Of a stretch of DNA of 64,000 nt, positions 26,335 through 35,334 are shown one piece after another. The DNA is taken from the NCBI GenBank assembly GCA_963806145.1, contig CAWDXD010000043.1:1-64000 (forward strand), read 5' to 3'. The translations under genes were made by a program, and so were the position numbers. The notes beneath the pieces are model-generated. The model made no database searches, was not told the DNA's origin, and was given only the letters and a program-made list of their open reading frames with translations. The first letter of the stretch is position 1; each line of letters starts with the position of its first letter. Source of the stretch: DASXKD01 sp963806145 (GTDB lineage Bacteria > Actinomycetota > Actinomycetes > Streptosporangiales > Streptosporangiaceae).

Positions 26335-28683
26335 CTATAGCTCGGGCAGCCACCAGCGCTGGTTGGCACCGCCGTTGCAGGAGAAGATCTGCATCTGCAC
26401 GCCGTTGGCCGTGTTGGAGCCGGGGTCGTCCAGGCACAGCCCGGAGGCCTGGTTGACCAGGCTGCCGTTGGGCCCCGGTGCCCAGACCTGGGTGGCGCCG
26501 CCGTTGCAGGTGTTCAGCACGGTGAGCGTGCCCTGAATGGTGCCGCCGCCCGCGGTGTCCAGGCACATGCCGAAGTTCTGGAACGTGCCGTCGGCCGCCA
26601 TGGTCCACTGCTGTGGCTTCGAGCCCACGCAGGCCTGGAGCACGACCTTGCTCCCGGCGATGGCCGCGCCGCCGGCGTTGTCCAGGCACGGGACGTCGCC
26701 GTTGTTTTGCTCCTCGGTCGGGTACACCGAGCCGGTCGGCGGCGGCGCGGGCGATGCCGGGGCGGCGGGCAGCGGCCAGGCCTGCTCGATGCTGCCGGTG
26801 CAGGTCGCGATCTGCAGCGGCGTGTTGCTGGCGGTGCTGGCGGCCGGGTCGTCCAGGCACAGGCCGGACGCCTGGTTGACCAGGCTGCTGCCCGTTCCCT
26901 GGCTCCAGCCCTGGGTGCCGCTCGCGTTACAGGTGCCCAGCACCACCAGCGTCCCCGGTGCGGTGCCGGCGCCCTGGGTGTCCAGGCACATGCCGTTGAT
27001 CTGGATGGTGCCGCCGGGCTCGATGAGCCAGTTCTGCTCCGCGTCGTTCTGGCAGGTGGTCAGCTGGACGGTGGCGCCCGGCGCGGAACTGTCGCCCGCG
27101 TCGTCCACGCACATCGCCGCCACGCCGTCGGTGCTCTCGTCGGTGCCGCCGAGCCTGCCCTGGCTGAAGATCCCGGACATGATCGACCCGCCGGGCACCT
27201 GGGGGGCGGTGGCGGTCAGCGGGAAGATCGCGTTCTGGCCGTGATAGACCCCGCCGATGTTGGTCACGTTCGTGCCGACCAGCAGGCCGCCGTTCGAGCC
27301 CGCGTAGCTGCCGGCCGGGAACAGCACCAGCGAGTCCACCCCGTACCCGCGCAAGGTCTGCGGATGCCACCAGGGCAGCGCCAGCCCGGTGGCCGGGTCC
27401 AGCGCGGTCAGGCCGTTGACCAGGACCGCGTTCGCCTCGCAGACGAAGTTGTTGCCGCACTCGTTGTTGATGAACCTGTTGTGCCCGCCGATGTACACGG
27501 CCGAGCCGGACACCGCGACGGCGTAAAGCGAGTCACCGCCGGCGTAGTTGACCCAGGTCGGCTGGACGTTGGTGCCGGTGGCCCCGGTCTCGAACCGGGC
27601 TGCCGCGTCGCAGATGCTCGGGCCGCCCGCGGAGCGGTACCCGGTGGTCGCGACGACGAAGTAGGAACCGTCCGGCGAGGAGTCGATGGACCGGATCTCG
27701 TCGTGCTCACTGGAGCAGTTGTTCGCCAGGACGGGTGCCGACCAGTTGTCGAGCGTCCCCGTCGCGCCGAGCCCGCCGCCGGTCGCCAGCAGTGCGACCC
27801 GGGGGATGTTCTGGCCGTTCACCTGCAGGAACGTCCCGCCTATGATCAGCGTGCCGTCATCGGGGGTCAGCGACATGTATTCGACCTGGAGCGCGTCCCT
27901 GGGGATCGGGTCACCGAGGGTGAACGTGAAAGAACCGTCCGGGGCCCCGGTGGTGGCGTCCAGCCGGGCGATGCCCTTCTCCTTCGCGATGCCCTTCTTG
28001 AGGAGCGTCCGGAAGTTGCCGCCGGCGTAGAGCGAGTTCCCGCCCAGCGCGAGGGCGTGCACGGTGCCGGACAGCGGCGCGGCGAAGCCGGGCACCACCT
28101 GGCCGTCGGTGGGCTGGCCCGGGTTCACCGAGAGCTGGGCGAGCCCCGGCTCGCTCACGCCGTTCACCGTGGTGAAGCTGCCGCCCACGTACACCGTGTT
28201 GTCCGGCCCGGCGATCACCGTGTACACCGGGCCCTGGTCAAGGACCGGTGCGAAGTTCGGGTCGATGGTCCCGGTACCGAGCTGGTAGGCGAAGATGTCG
28301 TCCCTGGTCACCAGGGTGCCGGGGGTGCAGTGCCCGTCCGCCGCGGAGCCTGTCTGACACGACTGGGTGAACGCGCCGACGACCACGACCTCGCCGTTGA
28401 CCACGGCCTGGCTGTACACCGTGTGGTGCTTGCAGAGCCGGTTACCCGGGCCGAACCACTGCGGGTTGCAGGACGGGCTGCCCGTGAATACGTTGGGCGT
28501 CCACTTGACCGGGGTCTGTGAGACCAGGCCGGGGAAGGCGATGGACGAGGGAGACACCGCGCGCGCGGTGGCGGCGGCGGGCCCGGCGATGGCCGCGGGT
28601 GCGCTTATGCCGAGCAGCCCCCCGCATGTCAGCAGTGCCGTGACGCTCGCGACCACAGCCGTGACCCAACGCCGTTGTCTCAT
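26335..28683 (-). CDS. Secreted beta-propeller protein with two ricin-type beta-trefoil lectin domains
   Basis: A 782-residue extracellular protein. The N-terminus has Arg residues then a hydrophobic stretch (VVASVTALLTCGGLLGI), a signal peptide. Residues 60-490 contain repeated YVGGSFTTVNG / YAGGNFRTLL / IIGGTFLQVNG motifs of a propeller-like domain. The C-terminal 270 residues hold two trefoils with six QxW motifs: QNW, QGW, QAW, QQW, QVW, QRW, and the repeated GLCLDD. It likely binds and displays on a glycan. The gene stands alone. Confidence 0.87.
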   Translation of the reverse strand: MRQRRWVTAVVASVTALLTCGGLLGISAPAAIAGPAAATARAVSPSSIAFPGLVSQTPVKWTPNVFTGSPSCNPQWFGPGNRLCKHHTVYSQAVVNGEVVVVGAFTQSCQTGSAADGHCTPGTLVTRDDIFAYQLGTGTIDPNFAPVLDQGPVYTVIAGPDNTVYVGGSFTTVNGVSEPGLAQLSVNPGQPTDGQVVPGFAAPLSGTVHALALGGNSLYAGGNFRTLLKKGIAKEKGIARLDATTGAPDGSFTFTLGDPIPRDALQVEYMSLTPDDGTLIIGGTFLQVNGQNIPRVALLATGGGLGATGTLDNWSAPVLANNCSSEHDEIRSIDSSPDGSYFVVATTGYRSAGGPSICDAAARFETGATGTNVQPTWVNYAGGDSLYAVAVSGSAVYIGGHNRFINNECGNNFVCEANAVLVNGLTALDPATGLALPWWHPQTLRGYGVDSLVLFPAGSYAGSNGGLLVGTNVTNIGGVYHGQNAIFPLTATAPQVPGGSIMSGIFSQGRLGGTDESTDGVAAMCVDDAGDSSAPGATVQLTTCQNDAEQNWLIEPGGTIQINGMCLDTQGAGTAPGTLVVLGTCNASGTQGWSQGTGSSLVNQASGLCLDDPAASTASNTPLQIATCTGSIEQAWPLPAAPASPAPPPTGSVYPTEEQNNGDVPCLDNAGGAAIAGSKVVLQACVGSKPQQWTMAADGTFQNFGMCLDTAGGGTIQGTLTVLNTCNGGATQVWAPGPNGSLVNQASGLCLDDPGSNTANGVQMQIFSCNGGANQRWWLPEL

Positions 28684-28904
28684 CTGCCCCCCTCGTCTGT
28701 GGTCCCTGACAAGACGCCCCGGTGGCCAGCAAGGATTACCTTTTGCGAAAAAAGTTCGAAAGAACGCCAGATCGGCACTTAGCCGTGGCGATCACTGCCT
28801 GTGCTCACGCGGAAGGTGACCATCGCCACAGCCAGCGGCGCAGCAGGTCAGACCCTCGCGACAGATCGGAGGGCAGGCCGGGCCGTCGGCGGCGGCGGAG
28901 CCGG

Positions 28905-30389
28905 TCAGGCCCTGGTGATCACCTGGAAACTGGCCAGCGCGGGGTCGGCGGCGTAGGCGATCCGGCCGCCCTGCGCCCTGGCGGTGCGCAGTGCCGCCAG
29001 CGCCTCCCCCGTGATCACCTCGCCCGGGGCAAGCACCGGGATGCCCGGTGGGTAGGGAGCCACGAGTTCGGCGCTGATCCTGCCGACCGCGGCATCGGCC
29101 GCGACGGTTTCGTTCGGTGCGAAGAACGCCTCCCGCGGCGGGATCGCCATCTGCGGCGACACCGACCAGGCCGGGGACGGCTCGGGATGCCGGGCCGGGC
29201 CGCGGCGGCGCTCGATCGAGGCCGCCAGCGTTTCGCAGAACCGGGCCACCGTGTCCTCGGTGTCGGCGAGCGTAATGATCGGGATGATCATGTCGCGGTC
29301 GCCCAGTTCCACCGGCATCCCGGCAGCGATCAGGTCGGCCTCCACCGCGTAACCGTCGGCCCCGGCACCGGCGAGCAGCACCACCAGCTTGGCCGGGTCC
29401 ACGCCGGGCCCGTCGAGCACGGCCACGCCGGGCACCTCGGCCAACCGCCGCCGCGCGGCGGCCACCAGCCGCAGCAGGCGGGCGCACAACCGCTCGCCGT
29501 CCCGGGCCAGCAGCGCCCGCGCCGCGTCGATGCTCGCGCTGATCGCCCCCGCCGGGCTGGTGGTGTGGGTGGCCTCGAAGGCACGGTCGAGCCTGGCCCG
29601 GTCGAGCAACTGGGTGCGGGCGAAGACCAGCGCGCCCTGGGTGGCGGCGGGCAGCGTCTTGTGCGCGCTGGTCACCATCCCGTCCGCGCCCGCGGTGATC
29701 GCATGCGGCGGCAGGTCCGGGTGGAAGCCCAGGTAGGCGGCCCAGGCGGCGTCCACGATGAGCGGGACGCCCGCCTCGTGGGCGGCATCCGCGTGCCCGG
29801 CAAGGTCTCCCGTGGTGCCCACGTAGGAGGGATCGCCGAGGAACACCGCGCACGCCCCGGGGTGGGCGGCGAGGGCGTCGCGTACTGTCCGTACCGCGAC
29901 AGCGCCGGGCAGGCCCGTGCCCGGATCGCGCTCCGGCAGCACCCAGACCGGGCGCAGGCCAGCCAGGACCAGCCCGAGCAGCAGGGACCGGTGCAGGCAC
30001 CTGGTGACGATCACCTCCTGCCCCGGGGAGCCGACGGCGAGCGCCAGCGCCTGGTTGCCGTGCGTGGAGCCGGCCACCGAGAACCGGCACCAGTCCGCTC
30101 CCCACAGCCGCGCGGCCCGGGACTCGGCGTCGGCGAGCAGCGTGTCGGCGTGCTTGATCGTGTCCACGCCGCCGTAGAGCGGGGTGTCGCCGGCCACCAC
30201 GGCACCGGTCAGGTCATGCCGCTGCTTATGCCCGGGCGTGCACATGGGCGTGAGGGCACCGCGATCCGCCGCGGCGGTCGACGCCAGCCACCCGTCGAGC
30301 AGCGGGGCATCGGCGCGCAGCCCGAGCGGGTCGCGCGGGTCGGTCACTGAATCGGCAGGTCGAGACACGAGGGTAAGTCTGCCCGACAC
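28905..30389 (-). CDS. Orn/Lys/Arg decarboxylase, PLP-dependent major domain
   Basis: A 494-residue fold-type I PLP enzyme. TPGHKQRHDL, GGVDTIKHADTLLADAE, FSVAGSTHGNQALALAV, the Asp of LIVDAAWAAY and the PLP lysine in SAHKTLPAATQGA are all seen, followed by PPGIPVLAPGEVIT. It is the shorter type without the N-terminal wing domain, as in Gram-positive decarboxylases. The product would be a diamine or agmatine; an agmatinase-family gene lies at 49 kb. It starts 43 bases from the choline dehydrogenase end on the same strand. Confidence 0.88.
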   Translation of the reverse strand: MSGRLTLVSRPADSVTDPRDPLGLRADAPLLDGWLASTAAADRGALTPMCTPGHKQRHDLTGAVVAGDTPLYGGVDTIKHADTLLADAESRAARLWGADWCRFSVAGSTHGNQALALAVGSPGQEVIVTRCLHRSLLLGLVLAGLRPVWVLPERDPGTGLPGAVAVRTVRDALAAHPGACAVFLGDPSYVGTTGDLAGHADAAHEAGVPLIVDAAWAAYLGFHPDLPPHAITAGADGMVTSAHKTLPAATQGALVFARTQLLDRARLDRAFEATHTTSPAGAISASIDAARALLARDGERLCARLLRLVAAARRRLAEVPGVAVLDGPGVDPAKLVVLLAGAGADGYAVEADLIAAGMPVELGDRDMIIPIITLADTEDTVARFCETLAASIERRRGPARHPEPSPAWSVSPQMAIPPREAFFAPNETVAADAAVGRISAELVAPYPPGIPVLAPGEVITGEALAALRTARAQGGRIAYAADPALASFQVITRA

Positions 30390-30431
30390 CGGGCAAATCC
30401 CGCAGATCTCTGGGCGTGCGGTGGGGCGCGG

Positions 30432-32099
30432 TCAGCGCGGCACGGGGGCCGGGCTGACGCCGTGCCGGTAGAACTCCACCGGCTCCGCCGGGAGCGGGGT
30501 ACGGCCCAGGATCAGGTCGGCGGCCTTCTCGGCAATCATCATCACCGGGGCGTAGATGTTGCCGTTGGTGACGTAGGGCATCACCGAGGCGTCCACCACG
30601 CGCAGCCCGGTCAGCCCGTGCACGCGCATGCTCGCCGGATCCACGACGGTGCCGGGGCCGGTCCCCATCTTCGCCGTGCAGGACGGGTGCAGCGCGGTCT
30701 CCGCGTCCCGGCGCACCCAGTCCAGGATCTGCTCCTCGCTGCTGACCTCCGGCCCCGGCGACAGTTCGCCGTCGTTGAACGGCGCGAACGCGGGCTGGCT
30801 CAGGATGTGCCGGGCGATCTGGATGGCCTCTGCCCACTCCCGCCGGTCGGTCGGGGTGGACAGGTAGCTGAACCGCAGCGCCGGGTGCACCGCGGGGTCC
30901 CGGGAAACGATCTTGACGGTGCCGCGCGAGTCCGAGTACATCGGGCCGATGTGCACCTGGTAGCCGTGCCCGCCGGCCGGGGCCGAGCCGTCGTAACGGA
31001 TCGCGATGGGAAGGAAGTGGAACATCAGGTTGGGGTAGGCCACGTCGTCGTTGCTCCGCAGGAAGCCCCCGGCCTCGAAGTGGTTGGTCGCCCCGGGCCC
31101 GCTGCGCGCGAACAGCCACCGGGCACCAACCATCGGCCGGTTGCGCCACTTCAGCGCCGGAGCCACCGACACCGGCAGCTTGGACGCGTACTGGACGTAC
31201 ACCTCCAGGTGGTCCTGCAGGTTCTCGCCCACCCCGGGCAGGCCGGCGACCACGTCGATGCCATGCGCGGCCAGGTCGGCAGGGTTGCCGATCCCGGAAA
31301 GCTGCAGCAACTGCGGCGTGTTGATCGCGCCGCCGCACACGATGACCTCACCGGCGCGCACCTGCTGCGTTCCGGAACCCCGGGTGTACTCGACACCGGC
31401 CGCCCGGGTTCCCTCGAAAAGGATCCTGGTCACCAGGGTGCGGCAGATGACCTCCAGGTTGGGGCGGCGCATCACCGGGTGCAGGTACGCCCGCGCCGCG
31501 CTGAGCCGCCGGCCACGGTGGATGTTCCTGTCGAACGCGGCGAAGCCCTCCTGCCGGTATCCGTTGACGTCGGTGGTCAGCGGATAGCCGGCCTGCTGCA
31601 CCGCCTCGAAGAACGCACCGAACAGCGGAGTGGTCGCGGGCCCGCGCTCAAGGACCAGCGGCCCATCGCCGCCCCGGTACTCATCGGCACCGGCCAGGCA
31701 GGTCTCCATCCGCTTGAAGTACGGCAGGCAGTGCGCATAGTCCCAGTCGGCCATGCCCGGGTCGGCCGCCCAGCGCTCATAGTCGAGCGGGTTGCCCCGC
31801 TGGAAGATCATCCCGTTGATGCTGGACGAGCCGCCGAGCACCTTGCCGCGGGCGTGGTAGACCCGGCGGCCGTTCAGGCAGGGCTCGGGCTCGGACTCGT
31901 ATTTCCAGTCGTAGAAACGGCTGCCGATGGGGAAGGTGAGCGCCGCCGGCATGTGGATGAACACGTCCCAGCGGTAGTCCGGGCGGCCGGCCTCCAGCAC
32001 CAGCACCCGGGCGGACGGATCGGCGGAGAGCCGGTTCGCCAGGGCGCTGCCGGCCGAGCCGCCGCCCACGATCACGTAGTCATAGTGCGCCTGTGTCAT
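30432..32099 (-). CDS. betA: GMC oxidoreductase, choline dehydrogenase-like
   Basis: FAD enzyme of 555 residues. The dinucleotide site YVIVGGGSAGSALANRL, GMC signature 1 RGKVLGGSSSINGMIF, signature 2 GAINTPQLLQLSGIG and the active-site HPSCTAKMG with TNGNIYAPVMMIAEKAADLI are present. The YDWKYESEP and WAADPGMADWDYAHCLPYFKRME pieces place it close to BetA, so choline to betaine aldehyde is the likely reaction, feeding the demethylation island; other alcohols remain possible. Uninterrupted. Confidence 0.85.
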   Translation of the reverse strand: MTQAHYDYVIVGGGSAGSALANRLSADPSARVLVLEAGRPDYRWDVFIHMPAALTFPIGSRFYDWKYESEPEPCLNGRRVYHARGKVLGGSSSINGMIFQRGNPLDYERWAADPGMADWDYAHCLPYFKRMETCLAGADEYRGGDGPLVLERGPATTPLFGAFFEAVQQAGYPLTTDVNGYRQEGFAAFDRNIHRGRRLSAARAYLHPVMRRPNLEVICRTLVTRILFEGTRAAGVEYTRGSGTQQVRAGEVIVCGGAINTPQLLQLSGIGNPADLAAHGIDVVAGLPGVGENLQDHLEVYVQYASKLPVSVAPALKWRNRPMVGARWLFARSGPGATNHFEAGGFLRSNDDVAYPNLMFHFLPIAIRYDGSAPAGGHGYQVHIGPMYSDSRGTVKIVSRDPAVHPALRFSYLSTPTDRREWAEAIQIARHILSQPAFAPFNDGELSPGPEVSSEEQILDWVRRDAETALHPSCTAKMGTGPGTVVDPASMRVHGLTGLRVVDASVMPYVTNGNIYAPVMMIAEKAADLILGRTPLPAEPVEFYRHGVSPAPVPR

Positions 32100-32167
32100 C
32101 GGCCCTCCCCGGGGTAAGCGGCCCGCCCGGCGTCCGGAACAGCTTTCTCGCGCATTACGCTACCGGC

Positions 32168-32869
32168 GTGGTGACCTCGCCCGAAGACCCCAATGTGGCC
32201 CAGGCCGACTATCCGCAGTCCGGGTTCCCCGTTATCCCCGGCTCGGCGGACATCCTGCTCATCCGCCATGGCCAGTCGGAGCCCTACCGGCCGGGCACGC
32301 CGTTCCCCTTGGCGGACGGGCACGCGGATCCCGCGCTCACGCCGAACGGGCACGAGCAGGCACAGCGCCTGGCCGACCGGCTGGCCGCCGCGGGGATCGA
32401 CGCAATCTACGTGAGCACGCTGCGGCGAACCGCGCAGACGGCGGCACCGCTGGCTGCCCGGCTCGGCCTGGCTCCCCAGGTGGAGCCGGAACTGCGCGAG
32501 GTGCATCTCGGCGACTGGGAGGGCGGCGAGTACCGGCAGCGGGTGGCCGAGCACGATCCGGTCGTCCGGCAGGTCTTCGAGCAGGAGCGCTGGGACGTGA
32601 TCCCGGGTGCGGAGACTTCGGCATCTCTCGCGGCCCGGGTGCGCGCCGCGATCGACCGGCTCGCCGCCGGGCATGCCGGGAACCGGGTGGCCATCTTCAC
32701 GCACGGCGGCGTGATCGGCCAGGCCCTGGCGCTGGCCAGCGGGTCCCGGCCGTTCGCCTTCCTTTCGGCGGACAACGGCTCCATCTCCCGGCTGGTGGTG
32801 ATCGAGCAGCGGTGGATCGTCCGCGGCTTCAACGACACCGCCCACCTCAACGGACATCACCGGCCGTGA
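32168..32869 (+). CDS. Histidine phosphatase family protein (phosphoglycerate mutase-like)
   Basis: A 233-residue phosphatase. The catalytic RHG lies in ILLIRHGQSEPYRPG, the acid in REVHLGDWEGGEY and the second His in VAIFTHGGVIGQAL. GTG 32168 is preferred; the open frame upstream overlaps the divergent choline dehydrogenase start, so the two share a promoter region of under 100 bases. Substrate unknown. Confidence 0.87.
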   Translation: MVTSPEDPNVAQADYPQSGFPVIPGSADILLIRHGQSEPYRPGTPFPLADGHADPALTPNGHEQAQRLADRLAAAGIDAIYVSTLRRTAQTAAPLAARLGLAPQVEPELREVHLGDWEGGEYRQRVAEHDPVVRQVFEQERWDVIPGAETSASLAARVRAAIDRLAAGHAGNRVAIFTHGGVIGQALALASGSRPFAFLSADNGSISRLVVIEQRWIVRGFNDTAHLNGHHRP

Positions 32870-33051
32870 GGCCATGCCACGCCCGGGCGCCGGGCGCTCC
32901 CCGGCGCGCCTGACCCGTCCCCGGCGGCCCGGCGAAACTGCCGCAAACCCCGTTGAACCGAGCAGGACCCGCATCCGTGAAAAGGGGCACAGGGAACAGC
33001 CGCCGGGCGCCGCGCAACCCCTCCCTCGCGCGCGTGCACGGCGACAGCCCC

Positions 33052-33089
33052 GGAGCGGTCGCGGTTACCCCGAGAGCTGCGGCCGCTCC
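33052..33089. terminator. Possible terminator in the 32870-33192 intergenic gap
   Basis: GGAGCGGTCG (33052-33061) and CGGCCGCTCC (33080-33089) pair with one mismatch and are followed by GGTCTTTCC. It lies about 180 bases after the phosphatase gene. The rest of the 320-base gap shows no gene. Confidence 0.35.
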
Positions 33090-33192
33090 GGTCTTTCCAG
33101 CCCATTCTGCCCGGTAGTGAACCTGGTACCGCGCCGCGTACGTGATACCTGGTTGCGGCCGGATGTTCTGGGAGAAAGAGGCGGTGGCGTCG

Positions 33193-33669
33193 ATGAGGTA
33201 TACCTTCCGGCGGGCGGGGAGCCCGCGAGGCATGTCCTGGACCGCGCGCGCGGTCGTTGCGGCGACACTGGTCGGCGGGGCCACAGTGGCCACGGTGGGC
33301 GTCGCCGCCGCAACGACCGGGCCGGGCCCCACCGGCACCAGCGCGGTGGTGGTCAAGGAGGCGTTCCGCACGGGGTTCGGGAAGATGCTGGTGACGCAGG
33401 GCCTGGGCAAGGCCCTCTATACGAACCCGGCCGGCTGCACCGCGGCCTGCCAGAGCATCTGGCCGCCGCTGGTGATGCCCGCGGGCGCGACCACGCCGAC
33501 CGGCGCACCGTGCCTGGCCACCGCGAAGCTCGGCACGAAGCTCCAGGTCACCTACCACAAGCTGCGGCTTTACACGTTTGTCGATGACACCGGCCACAGC
33601 GTGACAGGCAACGGGCTGGCCGGCTTCCACGTGGCAAAGGTGATCATGTCCTGCGCGGCCGCGCGCTGA
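33193..33669 (+). CDS. Secreted protein with COG4315-type repeats
   Basis: A 158-residue exported protein. Arg-rich start then WTARAVVAATLVGGATVATVGVAAA forms the signal sequence. The mature part has two halves of the lipoprotein_15/COG4315 pattern: GKALYTNPAGCTAACQSIWPPLVMP and LYTFVDDTGHSVTGNGLAGFHV. No lipobox Cys is seen. ATG 33193 is preceded by GGAGAAAGAGG. Function of the family is unknown. Confidence 0.82.
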   Translation: MRYTFRRAGSPRGMSWTARAVVAATLVGGATVATVGVAAATTGPGPTGTSAVVVKEAFRTGFGKMLVTQGLGKALYTNPAGCTAACQSIWPPLVMPAGATTPTGAPCLATAKLGTKLQVTYHKLRLYTFVDDTGHSVTGNGLAGFHVAKVIMSCAAAR

Positions 33670-33826
33670 CTCTTGGCTCACTGAGTCAGGCACGCGGACA
33701 TGGAGCGGCCGCGGCGACCACGGCGCCGCGGTCGCTCCGCCGGCATTATCCCGTAACGATCAGGACCTGGGCGCGCCCGGGTGGCTGACAAAATGTCATG
33801 ATCACGAGCCAGGCGCGCCGGAATGA

Positions 33827-34747
33827 TCACGACCCGGGCGCCGACGGGCCAGGCTGGGCGCCGACCAGCGGCGCGAGCAGGTCACCGTGCCCCGCCACCC
33901 GGTCCAGCACGTCGCCGCTGGTGAATACCAGGTCCTCCGCCCGCTCGCACCCGGCGACCTCGTCCCAGGTCACCGGTGTCGACACGGTCGGCAGGCCGCG
34001 GGCGCGCAGCGAGTAGGGCGCGATCGTGGTCTTGTGGGCGTTGTTCTGGCTCCAGTCGACCAGGACCTTGCCGGGGCGCAGCGACCTGGTCATCCGTGAC
34101 ACCACCGCAGCGGGCTGCTCGCGCTCCAGGTGCTCGGCGATGGTCCTGGCTATCGCGCTGGCACCGTCGGAACTGGTTCCCGACAGCGGGGCGAGCAACT
34201 GCAGCCCTTTGCCACCCGAGGTCTTGGCGAACGCGTCAAAACCCGCCTCCGCCAGTAGCGGGCGCAGCCACAGCGCCACCGCGCAGCATTCCACGATGGT
34301 CGCGGGCGCGCCGGGGTCGAGGTCGAACACGAGCAGGTCGGGCTCGGCCACGTGGGAAATCCGCCACATCGGGGTGTGCAGTTCAAGCCCGGCCAGGTTG
34401 GCGGTCCAGATCAGCGTCGGCAGGTCGCCGGCGATCACGTACCGCACCCAGTCCCGGCCCGAGGTCGAGCCCGGCGCGGGCAGCCGCTTGGTGCGCACCC
34501 AGTCCGGCCGGTGGTCCGGTGCGTGCTTGTTGTAGAAGTGCTGGCCGGTCACCCCGTCCGGGTACCGCTTGAGGGTCAGCGGCCGGTCGGCGATGTGCGG
34601 CAGCAGCACGGGCGCGATCCGCAGGTAATAGTCGATCACGGCGCCCTTGGTGAACCCCGTTTCTGGGTACAGCACCTTGGCCAGGTTGGTCAGGACCAGG
34701 CTCCGGCCCTCGACTTGCACCGGAACCTTCTCGGGCTCGGGGCTCAT
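33827..34747 (-). CDS. ligD: LigD-type DNA polymerase/primase domain protein
   Basis: Stand-alone 306-residue NHEJ polymerase domain. LTNLAKVLYPETGFTKGAVIDYY starts the domain; TLKRYPDGVTGQHFYNKHAP, the catalytic VFDLDPG, KTSGGKGLQLLAPL and VLVDWSQNNAHKTTIAPYSLRAR follow. It lacks ligase and nuclease domains, as in actinobacteria that split these functions. No ku gene is in the window. Confidence 0.92.
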   Translation of the reverse strand: MSPEPEKVPVQVEGRSLVLTNLAKVLYPETGFTKGAVIDYYLRIAPVLLPHIADRPLTLKRYPDGVTGQHFYNKHAPDHRPDWVRTKRLPAPGSTSGRDWVRYVIAGDLPTLIWTANLAGLELHTPMWRISHVAEPDLLVFDLDPGAPATIVECCAVALWLRPLLAEAGFDAFAKTSGGKGLQLLAPLSGTSSDGASAIARTIAEHLEREQPAAVVSRMTRSLRPGKVLVDWSQNNAHKTTIAPYSLRARGLPTVSTPVTWDEVAGCERAEDLVFTSGDVLDRVAGHGDLLAPLVGAQPGPSAPGS

Positions 34748-35334
34748 GTCTTACGCCCCTTCCCGCCCGGCTGAGGCTGCCTGCCGCCTGCCCGTCTGAA
34801 CTACCCGCGCCCCGTTCTGGCAAAACGGAACTCCCCCGCCATCGGGGCCGCCACGGCCGGCCGCCGCCCCTCCAGAAGGACTCTGACGTGGTGATTTATC
34901 AGTTCATGTCATCCGTTGGCGCCGCTGGCGCGTCTCTTGCGTGGAACCCTGGCAGTTCGCGGATCGCTGCACGCGAACTGCCAGGGCTGACTTTTGGGAC
35001 TAATGCCGGGGGTGGGTGCGAATCGGATCGCAGGCATGGGCTGGCTCGCGCGGGGTGCCGGTGGTGGCGGCGACGGCGCTGGCCGGCTGACCCAGCCGTT
35101 CGGCTGAGTCACACGAAATGCTCAGCATTCCTGGACCAGAACCCAAACTGCGGGCGATGGACTTCCAACTGGCGGGCCGCCCCGGAGAACCCAGGATCCC
35201 CGTCCGCCGGGGTGTCCCGCCGCCAGGAGCAGGTCAGCCAGGACCGGGCGGGGGCGCGGGGAGGCCAGCGTGGTGCATTCCGACGAGACCGTGCTCGCGT
35301 TCCCGGACATCCGCCCGCTGGCTACCATGAGCCG
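34748..35334. other. Intergenic region with a strong hairpin
   Basis: About 590 bases between the divergent ligD and amidohydrolase genes. No convincing gene is seen. The only strong structure is the stem-loop 34947-34986. Confidence 0.5.
34947..34986. terminator. 15-bp perfect stem-loop with following T run
   Basis: CCCTGGCAGTTCGCG (34947-34961) and its exact complement (34972-34986) flank a 10-base loop; CTGACTTTTGG follows on the plus strand. It looks like a plus-strand terminator, although no plus-strand gene is recognised just upstream. Confidence 0.5.
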
